Below are positions 36,295 to 47,679 of a stretch of 64,000 bases of DNA, piece after piece; within the stretch, counting starts at the first letter, position 1; each line of letters opens with the position of its first letter. The stretch spans positions 14,836 to 78,835 of the forward strand of contig CAJJDN010000132.1 of the NCBI GenBank assembly GCA_905182985.1, written 5' to 3'. The stretch is from Paramecium sonneborni. Lineage: Eukaryota; Ciliophora; Oligohymenophorea; Peniculida; Parameciidae. The notes under the pieces were generated by a model that worked only from the letters and a program-made list of their open reading frames with translations, did no database searches and was not told the origin of the DNA. The translations under genes were made by a program, and so were the position numbers.

Positions 36295-36791
36295 TCATTT
36301 TCCAACAAAACCTTTAAGGTAAGTTTCCTTTTAAGCTCTGATGACCTCTCTCTTATCTGTCTTTCTTGACATATAAATCTTTGTCTTTTCTGAACCTCTA
36401 GTCTTCTTTAACTTAGATTTGACTTCTTTCCATCCTTTTCTACTTCCATCTCTCTTTGGAATGATACCTCTTCTTCTCAATCTGAATTTTGGTTCAAATT
36501 TCATTAAATATCTATAATCATTCTAAACTTATTACTATTATGTATCATAGATCAAAGCAAATCCAGTTGTTCTATTACCTCCAAATTAGGTTCTAAGACC
36601 ATATACAACAACATTTCTTTCATCTGCCTTATATTTGCTTGCTAATTCTTTAACAACTGATTCTTAAGAGGGAGTGGCCTTATTTGGATGGAGCAATTCA
36701 ACACTCTAAAGTTTATTTATCATTTTACTAATTGTCTTCTGTTTAAAAGTTTGTTTAAGAGTACCTTTCTGGTCTTTACTATGAATGTCAT
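36295..36791 (-). CDS. RPS24: Ribosomal protein eS24
   Basis: 157 aa after a 23-nt intron (36706-36728). It matches eS24 along its length: MTFIVKTRKVLLNKLLNRRQ, then [34 protein letters not shown], and a basic C-terminus (RLRRRGIIPKRDGSRKGWK). eS24 is a component of the 40S subunit. It is somewhat longer than the ~130-aa animal protein because of the C-terminal extension. Stop TGA at 36295-36297. Confidence 0.93.
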
Positions 36792-37637
36792 CTTCTTGAA
36801 TAATTCAAAATAAATTAAATCTTTTTTATTAAAATATAACACAACACTAATTCCTCTCCATCATCATTTTTTATTTAATTTTTCTTAGTTCAAAGTTATT
36901 ACTCTAAACTAGTATATTTGTTATATTAATTAGAATACGTAATAATTTCTCTAATTGAAATACTTATTTTACAAATAAAAAAACAATTCAATCTATTTTA
37001 ATACTTTCATAATTTATGATCATATAAATATATATCTTCAATTTATTGAATCCTTTATTTATCAATTTTTTTATTTATCTTTGATATTCTATTTAATATA
37101 ATATTTAAATATCCTTCATTTTTCTTATTATTTTAATTTGTTAAGTGATATCTGCATCATTATAAAGATTTATAAAAATTAATATTCTTATAATGGTAAA
37201 TTAATTCATTTTCAATAATTTTAAATAATTTAGTTGATTATGAATATATATACATTCTAAGACAATTATGAAATTGAAGATTTAAAGAAAGTTATTATTA
37301 TTTATTGAAGATTTGTTCTAAATTGTAATTTCATTCTTGTCCTCTAATTCAAATTATGGTTTTCTGATATATATAAAGATAATGTACTTTTTGTAACAAT
37401 GAAGCTAAATTACAAAATGATTTGAGTTTTCATAAAATATTGATTCTTTATAGAGATTTATGTTAATAAATATATTTAAATATGCTAATAGGATAGCTAG
37501 AAATAAAATTGATATATAGTAGGATATAATTTGAATTAAGTTTAATTTAAAGAGTATAAAATTATTTAGATATATAATTAAATGTATAAATAATAATAGA
37601 AAGTTGATTTGTGTTTATTTGATTGATGAAATAATAC
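36792..37637. other. Intergenic, nothing recognised
   Basis: 846 bp of A/T-rich DNA between the 5' end of eS24 and the 3' end of arginine kinase. No coding frame, RNA gene or repeat seen. Confidence 0.45.
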
Positions 37638-38807
37638 TCATGCTTATTATTATTATTCTTTTCCAGCTTAAGCTTCAATTTCATAAAGTTTAATAAGTCC
37701 TTCATAAAGTCTTCTTGTAACAACAGCTTCAGTGACACCAAATCTGGCAGATGGTGAAATATCAGCTGTTCCTTCATGATCCATAGCGGAATGTTCACCT
37801 CCCATTCCTCTAGCTTATAATCCAAATTATCTAGCAATATCTTTTAATTTTTTTTCATCTTTTCCACCATTTGTAATATTTGGGAATTTTCCAAGAATAG
37901 ATTATCTCTTTCCTGTTCCCATATTTGTTGGACAAGTTGTTACAACACCATAAGTTGGATGTTCTGCAAATTCAAGTCCACTCTTCTCAATACCTGTAAG
38001 TAATTAATATAATGATTAATCAACTTTACCAAGATCATTTCCTTAAACTATAGATATTATTCTTAATTAATCTTCTTCACCAACCCATATCATTTTAGTT
38101 TCATCTTCACTAATCCAAATACCTCTACCAAATGGCCAATCAGATGCAACACCTGATGATGTTAAATGATTATCTGTTGTCATATCATTAAATAAGAAAT
38201 GTCTCTTAATTAATTCATCAGCTTATTCTTATGTTATTTAATTTTTATGTCCAGGTGTCAAACTATGATATTTTCCTTTTATTCCAAAGTTTTCAAATGC
38301 TTCAACCATTTTATTTTCAAAATTAATTCTTTCTTCTTTACTCATTAAAGGTGGTAAATTCCATCCTTTAACATTTCTTGCAACTCTTGCTCTCATTGAT
38401 ACTTTTTCTAATTTTGGATCAATTTTAGTTAAAACATATTCATCAACTGGGATATTCCAATCATGCTCTTATTTGGTTTCTCCTTCTATTTTATGATAAT
38501 CTCTAATTAATGGTTATAAATAAAAGGAAAAAACATCATAATCTTCAGGTCTTGTAGCATATACTCCAACTGAACTATCATCATTAGCTAATCCACCCAT
38601 CATAATATCTAAGAAACGTTGTTAATCAGCTCCTGATAATTTCTTAACTTATTCAACTACTTCTGGTGTAAAATACTTATTTCCTAAACTCACCTTTACT
38701 TTTGCTAATTCATTCCATCTTGCTTAAACTTTTCCAAAGTCAACATTTCCATCACCATCTAAAAAGGCCTTTCTTGCTTCTTCCTTAAACACTATCTATT
38801 ATTCCAT
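37638..38807 (-). CDS. Arginine kinase (phosphagen kinase)
   Basis: 389 aa, intronless, ATG at 38807, TGA at 37638-37640. Phosphagen kinase landmarks are present in order: VRARVARNVKGWNLPP-type substrate/ATP region, FLFNDMTTDNHLTSSGVASDWPFGRGIW, the active-site Cys segment VVTTCPTNMGTGKR, the flexible loop ..GGEHSAMDHEGTADISPSARFGVTEAVV and LYEGLIKLYE. It transfers phosphate between ATP and a guanidino compound, buffering ATP (in ciliates linked to cilia). Specificity for arginine rather than creatine is inferred from overall similarity. The N-terminus (residues ~10-30) carries DGDGNVDFGKVQ, reminiscent of an EF-hand loop, unusual for the family. Confidence 0.92.
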
Positions 38808-39103
38808 TAATTTAATTTATCCTTAATATCATACACTCTCTTCATATAAAATCAAAAGATACCACATCATAGTAAAATCTAGAAATAATTCCACACGTAT
38901 TATATATACCTTAATTAATTTTATTTTATATCACATATATCTAATATATTATTATAACAAAACAATATTACTTATTATCAAATACTAATTATGTTCACTC
39001 ATCATTACTTTTTATTACCTAATACAACAAACACCATTTTTACTTTACCATAAACATTAATATATATAAATATATAATTTTAGATTATTTTTATTTCAAG
39101 AGA
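38808..39103. other. Divergent intergenic region
   Basis: 296 bp between arginine kinase (minus) and the protein kinase (plus). A/T-rich with no further gene; it presumably carries both promoters. Confidence 0.45.
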
Positions 39104-40753
39104 ATGGATCATTATAATTAATTTAATGATATCTAAATTCTAGAAGATAAATATGTAATATGTTTAAGAAGAATGCTTGGATAAGTATATAAAAATACAA
39201 AAATTAATATAATAGGGATAATTTGCTTCTGTTTTTGGTGGATATATTTTAAGCAATCAAAATTAACAAATTGCTATTAAGATTATTAAAACAAAATAAG
39301 ATGAAAAAAATAAATAATCATATCATTAGAAAATGAAAAATATCAAAAGAGAAGGTGAAAATTAATAGAAATTATAAAGTGAAAATATTGTAAAGTAATT
39401 TTTTCAATTTATTAGAATGATTGCTTTTATTTAGTATCAAGAGAACTTTTATTTTATTTTAGAGTTTTGTGAAGGGAAATCCCTTAAAGATAAATTAGAT
39501 ATAAATAACCTTTCTTAAAAAGAAATTCTTATGATCTTTAAATAAATTCTTAATGGGTATAAAGAATTAATCAAGAATTAAATAATTCATAGAGATCTAA
39601 AGCCAGAAAATATTTTATTTTCTAAAGGAATAGCTAAAATAGCGGATTTTGGATTTTCTAAAATTTTAGATGACTTGTATGAAGTTGGAGTGCATACAAA
39701 TCTGGGAACTCCTTTCTATTCTGCACCTGAAATATCGTCTGGAAAGTATTCAGCTTAAGCAGATATATGGTCTTTAGGTATCATACTTTATGAAATGATA
39801 TATGGTAAAATCCCTTTTAACATTTCAAAACAATGTGATTTATAATAAGAAAAAGAAAGTCCTATTATATATCCAGATTAAAAAAAAGTTAGTTCTGATG
39901 TTATAATGTTAATGAAGAGAATGCTTGTTGTAGATCCGGAGAAAAGAATAAGTTGGAATGAGTTATTTAAAGATTATCTTTCACAAATGATAGTTTATCC
40001 ATAAAGTGTAATTCAAGATTAAATTATTAATAGGAAACCATCCTAATCAATTATACTTTTGAAAAAGATAAAAAGGTGTAAAATATCTTTAATTATTTTA
40101 TTTATATTTCAGATATTCTTCAATTTATCAGATACTTAATGAGGGATGTTTATAGTCTTAATAGTATTGTTTAGTTTTCAAAATCATAATATTTTCATTA
40201 TACATTAATAACTGTAAAGTACATGTTAAATGAAATAAATTTTTATTTAAGAATTTTAAAAGGATAGAACCTAATGTCAATTTTAATGTTACCAAGCGAT
40301 TTTAATTTGTTTAAGTAGAGCAATAAATTTGAAAAAGTTTTACGTAATTTCCAATCTAATGAAAAAAATTTGCAATCATTTTATACTCAAATCAAAAGGA
40401 GGTATGATGAATATTTGCAATCATCTAAAAAACGCGAAAAATAATAGTTAGAGTTATATGAACAAGGATTTTTGTAAAATGAGAATGATTAAAAATTTTT
40501 CGAAGTATTCAATTAAATATACTTAAAAATTATACATCACATTAGATCAAAATTTAATCAGATTTAAGTTAAAGTCGAAGTAAAGGATAATTTATTTAGA
40601 ACATTAATAAAATTACTAAATTGTCTTTAACCTCTAGGTTTTACTCATAAAAAATTAGAATCATTTTAACTTATATAAAAACTGCATTCATCATTAAATT
40701 TAGAAAAAGAATTTGTTTAACTATATGCTAAGATTTTAAGAAGTGAAAAATGA
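39104..40753 (+). CDS. Ser/Thr protein kinase with long C-terminal helical extension
   Basis: 520 aa after introns 39185-39215 (31 nt), 39395-39415 (21 nt) and 40078-40112 (35 nt). Kinase domain at residues ~15-280: glycine loop GQGQFASVFGG (just after intron 1), [27 protein letters not shown], catalytic [27 protein letters not shown] and [12 protein letters not shown]. All catalytic residues are present, so it should be active; ULK/NEK-like in feel, family uncertain. The C-terminal ~230 residues are helical, Lys/Gln-rich, without a known domain. Its 3' part is repeated after the N at 40975 (assembly overlap). Confidence 0.85.
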
Positions 40754-40974
40754 ATTAATATTTTTATTATATAAATAATTAATATATATGGAATAGGATA
40801 GTGTTTCTATTTTATGTGAATAGATGGAGAGAAAAATTAAGTATATGCAAATGATCTACTTAGAGTAATATTGATTGGAGATCAATCTGTAGGTAAAAGT
40901 AAATTAATGGAATGTCTCTTAAATATTGAATCAAAAGTTAACGATAAATAAATATAATCTGTAGATTTCTTTAT
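39872..40974. repeat. First copy of a 1,103-bp assembly duplication
   Basis: 39872-40974 matches 40976-42078, the two copies being separated by a single N at 40975. It contains the 3' half of the kinase gene and the first ~190 bp of the GTPase gene. The partial GTPase start at 40788 is therefore not a separate gene. Confidence 0.85.
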
Positions 40975-41891
40975 NTCCAGATTAAAAAAAAGTTAGTTCT
41001 GATGTTATAATGTTAATGAAGAGAATGCTTGTTGTAGATCCGGAGAAAAGAATAAGTTGGAATGAGTTATTTAAAGATTATCTTTCACAAATGATAGTTT
41101 ATCCATAAAGTGTAATTCAAGATTAAATTATTAATAGGAAACCATCCTAATCAATTATACTTTTGAAAAAGATAAAAAGGTGTAAAATATCTTTAATTAT
41201 TTTATTTATATTTCAGATATTCTTCAATTTATCAGATACTTAATGAGGGATGTTTATAGTCTTAATAGTATTGTTTAGTTTTCAAAATCATAATATTTTC
41301 ATTATACATTAATAACTGTAAAGTACATGTTAAATGAAATAAATTTTTATTTAAGAATTTTAAAAGGATAGAACCTAATGTCAATTTTAATGTTACCAAG
41401 CGATTTTAATTTGTTTAAGTAGAGCAATAAATTTGAAAAAGTTTTACGTAATTTCCAATCTAATGAAAAAAATTTGCAATCATTTTATACTCAAATCAAA
41501 AGGAGGTATGATGAATATTTGCAATCATCTAAAAAACGCGAAAAATAATAGTTAGAGTTATATGAACAAGGATTTTTGTAAAATGAGAATGATTAAAAAT
41601 TTTTCGAAGTATTCAATTAAATATACTTAAAAATTATACATCACATTAGATCAAAATTTAATCAGATTTAAGTTAAAGTCGAAGTAAAGGATAATTTATT
41701 TAGAACATTAATAAAATTACTAAATTGTCTTTAACCTCTAGGTTTTACTCATAAAAAATTAGAATCATTTTAACTTATATAAAAACTGCATTCATCATTA
41801 AATTTAGAAAAAGAATTTGTTTAACTATATGCTAAGATTTTAAGAAGTGAAAAATGAATTAATATTTTTATTATATAAATAATTAATATAT

Positions 41892-42773
41892 ATGGAATAG
41901 GATAGTGTTTCTATTTTATGTGAATAGATGGAGAGAAAAATTAAGTATATGCAAATGATCTACTTAGAGTAATATTGATTGGAGATCAATCTGTAGGTAA
42001 AAGTAAATTAATGGAATGTCTCTTAAATATTGAATCAAAAGTTAACGATAAATAAATATAATCTGTAGATTTCTTTATATCTAGAATTCTATTGCCAAAT
42101 AAGACAACATAAAAGATTTATGTATGGATTACTTCTGGAGAAATAAAGAATATGTTTTTATATTAAATAGATGTTTAGTGCCATGATTAGAGCATTTTTA
42201 CTTTAAAGCAATATATATATCATAGCATTCTCATTAAATAATATGGTAACACTTGAAAATGCATTAAATACATGGTTTTAATTATGTGTTAAAAATGCTA
42301 AACAAACAAATGCATATTATTATTTTTTAGGAACAATGGGCGATCTAGAAAGGAATTGTCCTAAATATAATGAGATAATTAATTAAATCAATGAAAAGTG
42401 TACTGAATATAAGGTTTCTGTATTTGGTTAAAAAAATATTCATCCAATTAATGGAATTCGTTAATCCGAAAAATGGAATGATGATCATATTATAGAGCTT
42501 GCAACTAAAAAATTACCATAAAATGTTTATTATTCGGAATGTTCTGCAACTGAAAATTTAGGAATGGATCGAAGTATGAGTATATTTACAAAACTAATAA
42601 TGTCTGCTATGGATATATAAGATAAATTAAATGGAATAGTTAAGATAACTGAATAATCAACAAATAATTAACCTTAATTGTAATCTACTTAAGATAAGAG
42701 ACCTTCAATTAAAATTCAAATTCAATAGCAACCTTAAGAAAAATAGGAAAAAATGTGTTGCAAAATTTTTTGA
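41892..42773 (+). CDS. Atypical Rab/Ras-like small GTPase with CaaX end
   Basis: 277 aa after introns 41945-41967 (23 nt) and 42154-42178 (25 nt). P-loop GDQSVGKSKL at residues ~20-30; VWITSGE replaces the usual WDTAGQ; NIYIIAFSL and LGTMGDLERN take the place of the NKxD strand. The last four residues are CKIF preceded by C, a CaaX-type prenylation signal. A ~50-residue Gln-rich linker precedes it. The loss of the switch-II Asp/Gln and of a standard NKxD suggests altered nucleotide handling. Likely a membrane-trafficking or ciliary GTPase. It follows the kinase on the same strand, ~34 bp after its stop in the corrected locus. Confidence 0.8.
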
Positions 42774-42967
42774 AAAAAAATAAATTAAATAATGTGATCA
42801 ATATTTAATATTAAAGGGTTAAAAATCTAATTAATTTTGGTAAAATAATAAATATAGAATCTCTGTATCAGTATAAACTATAATATAAATAATTAAATCA
42901 ATTCTTTATCAACATATGACTATTTGAAATAATTGTTATCATAAATTAGTAATATTATTAATTTAAA

Positions 42968-45900
42968 ATGGAATATTAATTTAGGATTAATAAGAATATT
43001 TTTAAGTAAGTTTAGATAAATGTAGAAAAATAAAATAATATATAAATAATGAATATTGTTAGTTATTTTTTTAAACAGTTATATTAAAATAATATGAAAT
43101 AATAAATTATACCAAAACCTAAAATTACTACACAATTACCAATACTCCCAGAAATAAAGCGATAATCTAAAGATTCTTTGGGGACTCCACTGTAAGTTAC
43201 TAAAGATGATTATTTAGGAAATTGATGAAACCAGCTGTTTAGAATCTTTTATCTTAGTCTCGACTTTCAAGACAATCATGCAGCATAGAAACTACAATAT
43301 CATAAGAATCTTAAAGAAAGTAATCATAAACAAAAAAGGCAAATATGGAATCATTAGTGAAGAATAAAACTTATTTTAATCATCGTTCTTTAATGAATGA
43401 TTATTTGAAAAGATAGAATATATCAATAGCAACAAAATTATTTTGTTTTAATTCATAAGATGAGTATATTCGTAGATGTTTATAAAGACATGGTTGGTTG
43501 GAAACATCTTGTAACTCATAAATTTTTGATCTTAAATGGGTTTATACAGAAAATCCTGATGATTTTAAAACATTATTAGATGGATAATTTTATAATCATT
43601 TTAGTAATACTAAAGAACTCACAACAAAATCATGTTTATTAGCAAATTTCAAAAATTAATATGAATATGGATATGATACAAGTACTTTCTTTCCAAGAGC
43701 ATATGATTTAGGAAATGCAATAGATAGAGAGGATTTTCTTAAAGAGTATGAAAGAACTGCAGTGACTATAATATTAAAAAAGGCAATAGCTACATTAAAA
43801 ATGAAGAGGAAAACTGAAATGAAGAAGATGAAGGTGAAAATATTAGAGGAATGGAAAATAAAGAATGAGAATTAAAAAATTAGAAGAATAGATATAAAGA
43901 GAACTGTTAAGAGAAAATACAAAAATATTTATACAGGATAAGAATTGGAAGATTCAAAATAACCTTCAGATATAAAGTTTGATTGTTCAATAATATCAGA
44001 AGTATTATCTAGATTATCAGATATGAAAAGATAATTAAAAGATGGATTTTATGATGATAAGAATTTTGAATTGAGTCATCAATATATCTCGAAAACTAGA
44101 TTAAAGTATTTAATAAATATAATAATATATAGTTTAATAGCATATTCTCAAATTCAGAAATTTGATAAAGGTTCAAATCCAAGTTAGTTTATGATAAGAA
44201 AGTTATATAGATATCATTTGTTTTTTAAAAAATATGATTAAGCTTACAAAGTTGATGGAATAAACAATATATGGATAATAAAGCCAGGAGGTTGTGCAAG
44301 AGGATAAGGAATTTATTTAGAGAAAGATATTACAGAAGCAATAAGTAGTGGTTTATAAATGCAAGCTAGATTAGTATAAAAATATATAGAAAGACCATTG
44401 TTATATAAAGGATTTAAATTTGATTTAAGATAATGGGTTTTAGTAAGAAGTTTTTAACCACTATAAGCATATGTTTTTAGTCATTGTTATATGAGAATGT
44501 GTAGTTAACCATATGATGTTAAAGATACAAAAAATTTATTAAAGCATTTGACAAATTTCTCATTAAATAAATCAGAATTTAAGAAGTAAGTGAGCAATAA
44601 TAATACATTAGCTAAAATGATTCTATTTACAGTAGTGATTTTATGTAGTAATGGCTTCCAGTTGATTGGTAAAAGATAGTTCGACCTTAATGTAATGATT
44701 TAATGATTAAGACACTTAAAATATTATAAGATTAATTTGAAGGTGAATCTAAATATTGTTTTGAATTATATGGTTTTGATATTATGTTAGATCAATATTG
44801 TAAACCATGGTTATTAGAAGTTAATCTATCACCAGCATGTGCTGAAAGAGCTGATTGGTTGCATGAAATGTTAGATTCTATGGCTGAAAGTATGTTTAAT
44901 ATTATTTTTGGTGATCAATTTCATAAACCTAAATAATATTATTACTAATTACTAATTGATGAAGAAAATAATTACAATAATAATAATAATCAACAAAATG
45001 ATGCATAATTTGAATTATGGGGATAAAAATGTAATATTAAAAGAGAAAAAATTATTGATAAAAGATATATTGAATCATTAGCTGCTTTAATTATTTAAAA
45101 ATTTTATAGAATGTTTAAAGCTAAAAAAATTAAATGGTTCTTAAGAGATACTAAATATGCAATTATTATATAAAAATATACAAGAAGAATGCTCGCAAAA
45201 TTATAAAGAATACGATTAAAAAAGTATTATTCTGCTACTAAACTATAAACTATTATAAGAACATTTCTAGCCAAAAAAAGGAGATATCATTTAAAAAGAG
45301 CCAAAATGGCAACTAAAATCTAATGTAGATTTAGAAGTAATCAAGCAAAAATGATTATGAATTAATTAAAAAAAGAATTAGCCTTTTTATATTTAGAATA
45401 ATTAATCGTTATTAAAATCTCTAAGAAAATAGCAAATGGTTTGAAATATAAACTATTTTAATATAAAAAAATTCAAAGATGGTGGAAATTCTTATATAAA
45501 AAAAGAATTTAATAAAGTGCCAAAATTAATTCACTATTTAAATGGTATTTATATCAACTAATTAAATTAGTTTTATTTAAAAAAAAACATATAAAAAATT
45601 ACTTAAAAATCATAGATCTGCAATTATCATTTAAAAAAATTATAAAAAATATAAAGCTATTAAATTGAGAAAAAGATTAGAAAAAGAATAATCAACTTTA
45701 TTTTTGCAATCTTTATTTAGAATAAAATTGGCAAAAAGATAAAAAAAATTATTAATTATTTAAGATGGATTAAATAAATTTTTAAAAGCTTATGGTAGAC
45801 ATAAATAAAGATTAGCAATGGTAAATATTAGGAATAAGGGATTGTCAAGAGTCAAAGCTATAATGAAAATATAATCATATCGACTTGTGATTAAATCTAA

Positions 45901-46231
45901 AAGATATGTTCGTAGACTCAAACGATTAAAAAAATTCATCAAATTATAGGCATTTATTAAAGGGTTTTTATAAAGAAAGAGATATAGAAGATTAATTAAA
46001 AGAAAAAGAGCAATCAAATTAATCATTAAATGCATTAGAAGATATATTTTTAAAAAAAAGATAAAGAGAAGACTCTAATTAAAAAAAGGTAGAGGCCTCA
46101 CTTTAAATTCTTAACAACAAAGTAAGACAAATACAATTTAAACTATTTCTACTAGAAATTAACAATTAACATAATAATTTTAAAATAAAAATGCAAAGAA
46201 ATAAACAATTCAAATTTAAAAAAAAAAATGA
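42968..46231 (+). CDS. Tubulin tyrosine ligase-like (TTLL) protein with IQ-motif tail
   Basis: 1,061 aa after introns 43192-43217, 44586-44611 and 45545-45570 (26 nt each); a further 21-nt intron near the start is possible. The TTLL core spans residues ~130-640: NIWIIKPGGCARGQGIYL, YIERPLLYKGFKFDLRQWVLVRS, NQNDSIYSSDFMQQW, and CFELYGFDIMLDQYCKPWLLEVNLSPAC. These are the ATP-grasp Lys, Asp and E-x-N metal/ATP residues. From ~680 to ~1000 the tail is very basic with IQ-type repeats (LIIQKFYRMFKAKK, IIIQKYTRRMLAK, TKIQCRFRSNQAK), calmodulin-binding candidates. TTLLs add Glu or Gly to tubulin; the substrate here is not readable. The IQ tail suggests Ca2+/calmodulin control. Confidence 0.9.
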
Positions 46232-46261
46232 ATAAATAAAACTAATTAGATAGAAAAATCA

Positions 46262-47079
46262 TCAAAATAACGTTTTCTATTTTCCCATATATGTTGGAAG
46301 TGCATCTAGATTTAATTTAGGCACTCCATTTATTTATTAAATTTTATTCATTTTTACACTACTTGATCTTACTTATTAACGAATCCTTTTAGTATCACCT
46401 TCTCGATTACTTTCCTATCTTGCACTCTCTTTCTTTTCATTAAGAAGAGATTTCAAAATTTTATTTTCTTCTAATATCAATTTTATTCTTAATTCTAAAT
46501 GTTCAACCCTCATTTTCTCTTTTTTTAATTCTTATTCATGACCACAACATTTATAATACTAATTTTAAATATTCTCTTTGTTATTATTATCTTATAAAGT
46601 TTCAAATTTCTTTGGTTTATTATCTACTATTTATCCTAGAATTTGTTCATTTTCTCCATTTAACAAACTATCTACAGTTTAATAATTTTGATTATTTTGT
46701 ATTATTGATATATTGCCTATTTTCTATTATAATTATTCAATGTCTTATTCTTAAAAGTCTAATTATTTTAGTTCTCTTAAAATATTTCTCAAAAATGATA
46801 AATGGCCTTCTTCTTCTAACATTTAGTCAATAAAATTTTTTAAACAAATGTGAACAGCTTCAGTTTCATCTCTCCCAAAACCACTTGCATTAATCCCTTT
46901 AAACCTTTTTATTTATTTGATTATGTATACATAATACTACACTCTAAACATTTATAACCAACTTATTTTTAATTTTTTGTGATTCCTGCTGCAAGTAACA
47001 AATTTAGTAATTTATCTAAATCTTTATTAGGAAGGCTATTGAATATACTCTTAACTTATTATACGACCAATTTGTTCAT
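46262..47079 (-). CDS. Uncharacterised protein
   Basis: 263 aa with one 26-nt intron (46905-46930). The N-terminus (MNKLVVQQVKSIFNSLPNKD) leads into a small Cys-containing module (VGYKCLECSIMFKG) and then long helical, partly coiled-coil sequence (ELKKEKMRVEHLELRIKLILEENKILKSLL). Convergent with the TTLL gene, whose stop is only 31 bp away. No family recognised. Confidence 0.65.
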
Positions 47080-47679
47080 ATGACAGTTAAAATAATTTAA
47101 TTAAAGTAATTCAGAAATTAAATGAGAATCAAATTTAATTTAGTGTTCAATACCCAAGAATTATCTTCATCATTTAAAATATGTTTATACAGATAATTAA
47201 TCTTAAATATGACAAAAAATATAGTGGAAAATAAATTGGTGATAAAAAAGCTAAATTGTGAATATGTGATAATAAAAATAAATTTATAAATTCTATATTA
47301 TGCTAGAATTATACAAATCTTATGATGTAAGGTTTTTATTATTGAATTTTTGAAAATTAATTCTTTGATGAAAGAAGTGATATAGCTATTTTTGTAGTGT
47401 TAAGAAGAAAAAATAAATAAATTAAAAAATTCCAAAAATGGATTAATGAATATTAAAAGATAATAATTTGATGGATGATTTAAGTTTATTAAAATTTAAG
47501 AATTGAGATGTTTATAATTAATTAAGTTTTCTTTTTTATTTTGTTATGGTTGAATAGAATCTAAAATAGGAATAATTAGTTTTTATAATAAGTGACTCAA
47601 TGAATTTCTTGGGTTGAATGATTTTTGGTTTGAGTTTAAAATTACGGTAAAAAAAAAAATATTGAATATTTATTAACTT
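47080..47679. other. Intergenic, nothing recognised
   Basis: 600 bp between divergent genes (minus start 47079, plus start 47680). A/T-rich; presumably both promoters. Confidence 0.4.

Noticed and set aside
40788..40974. A second GTPase gene start
   Set aside because: Same sequence as 41892-42078; part of the assembly duplication next to the N at 40975.
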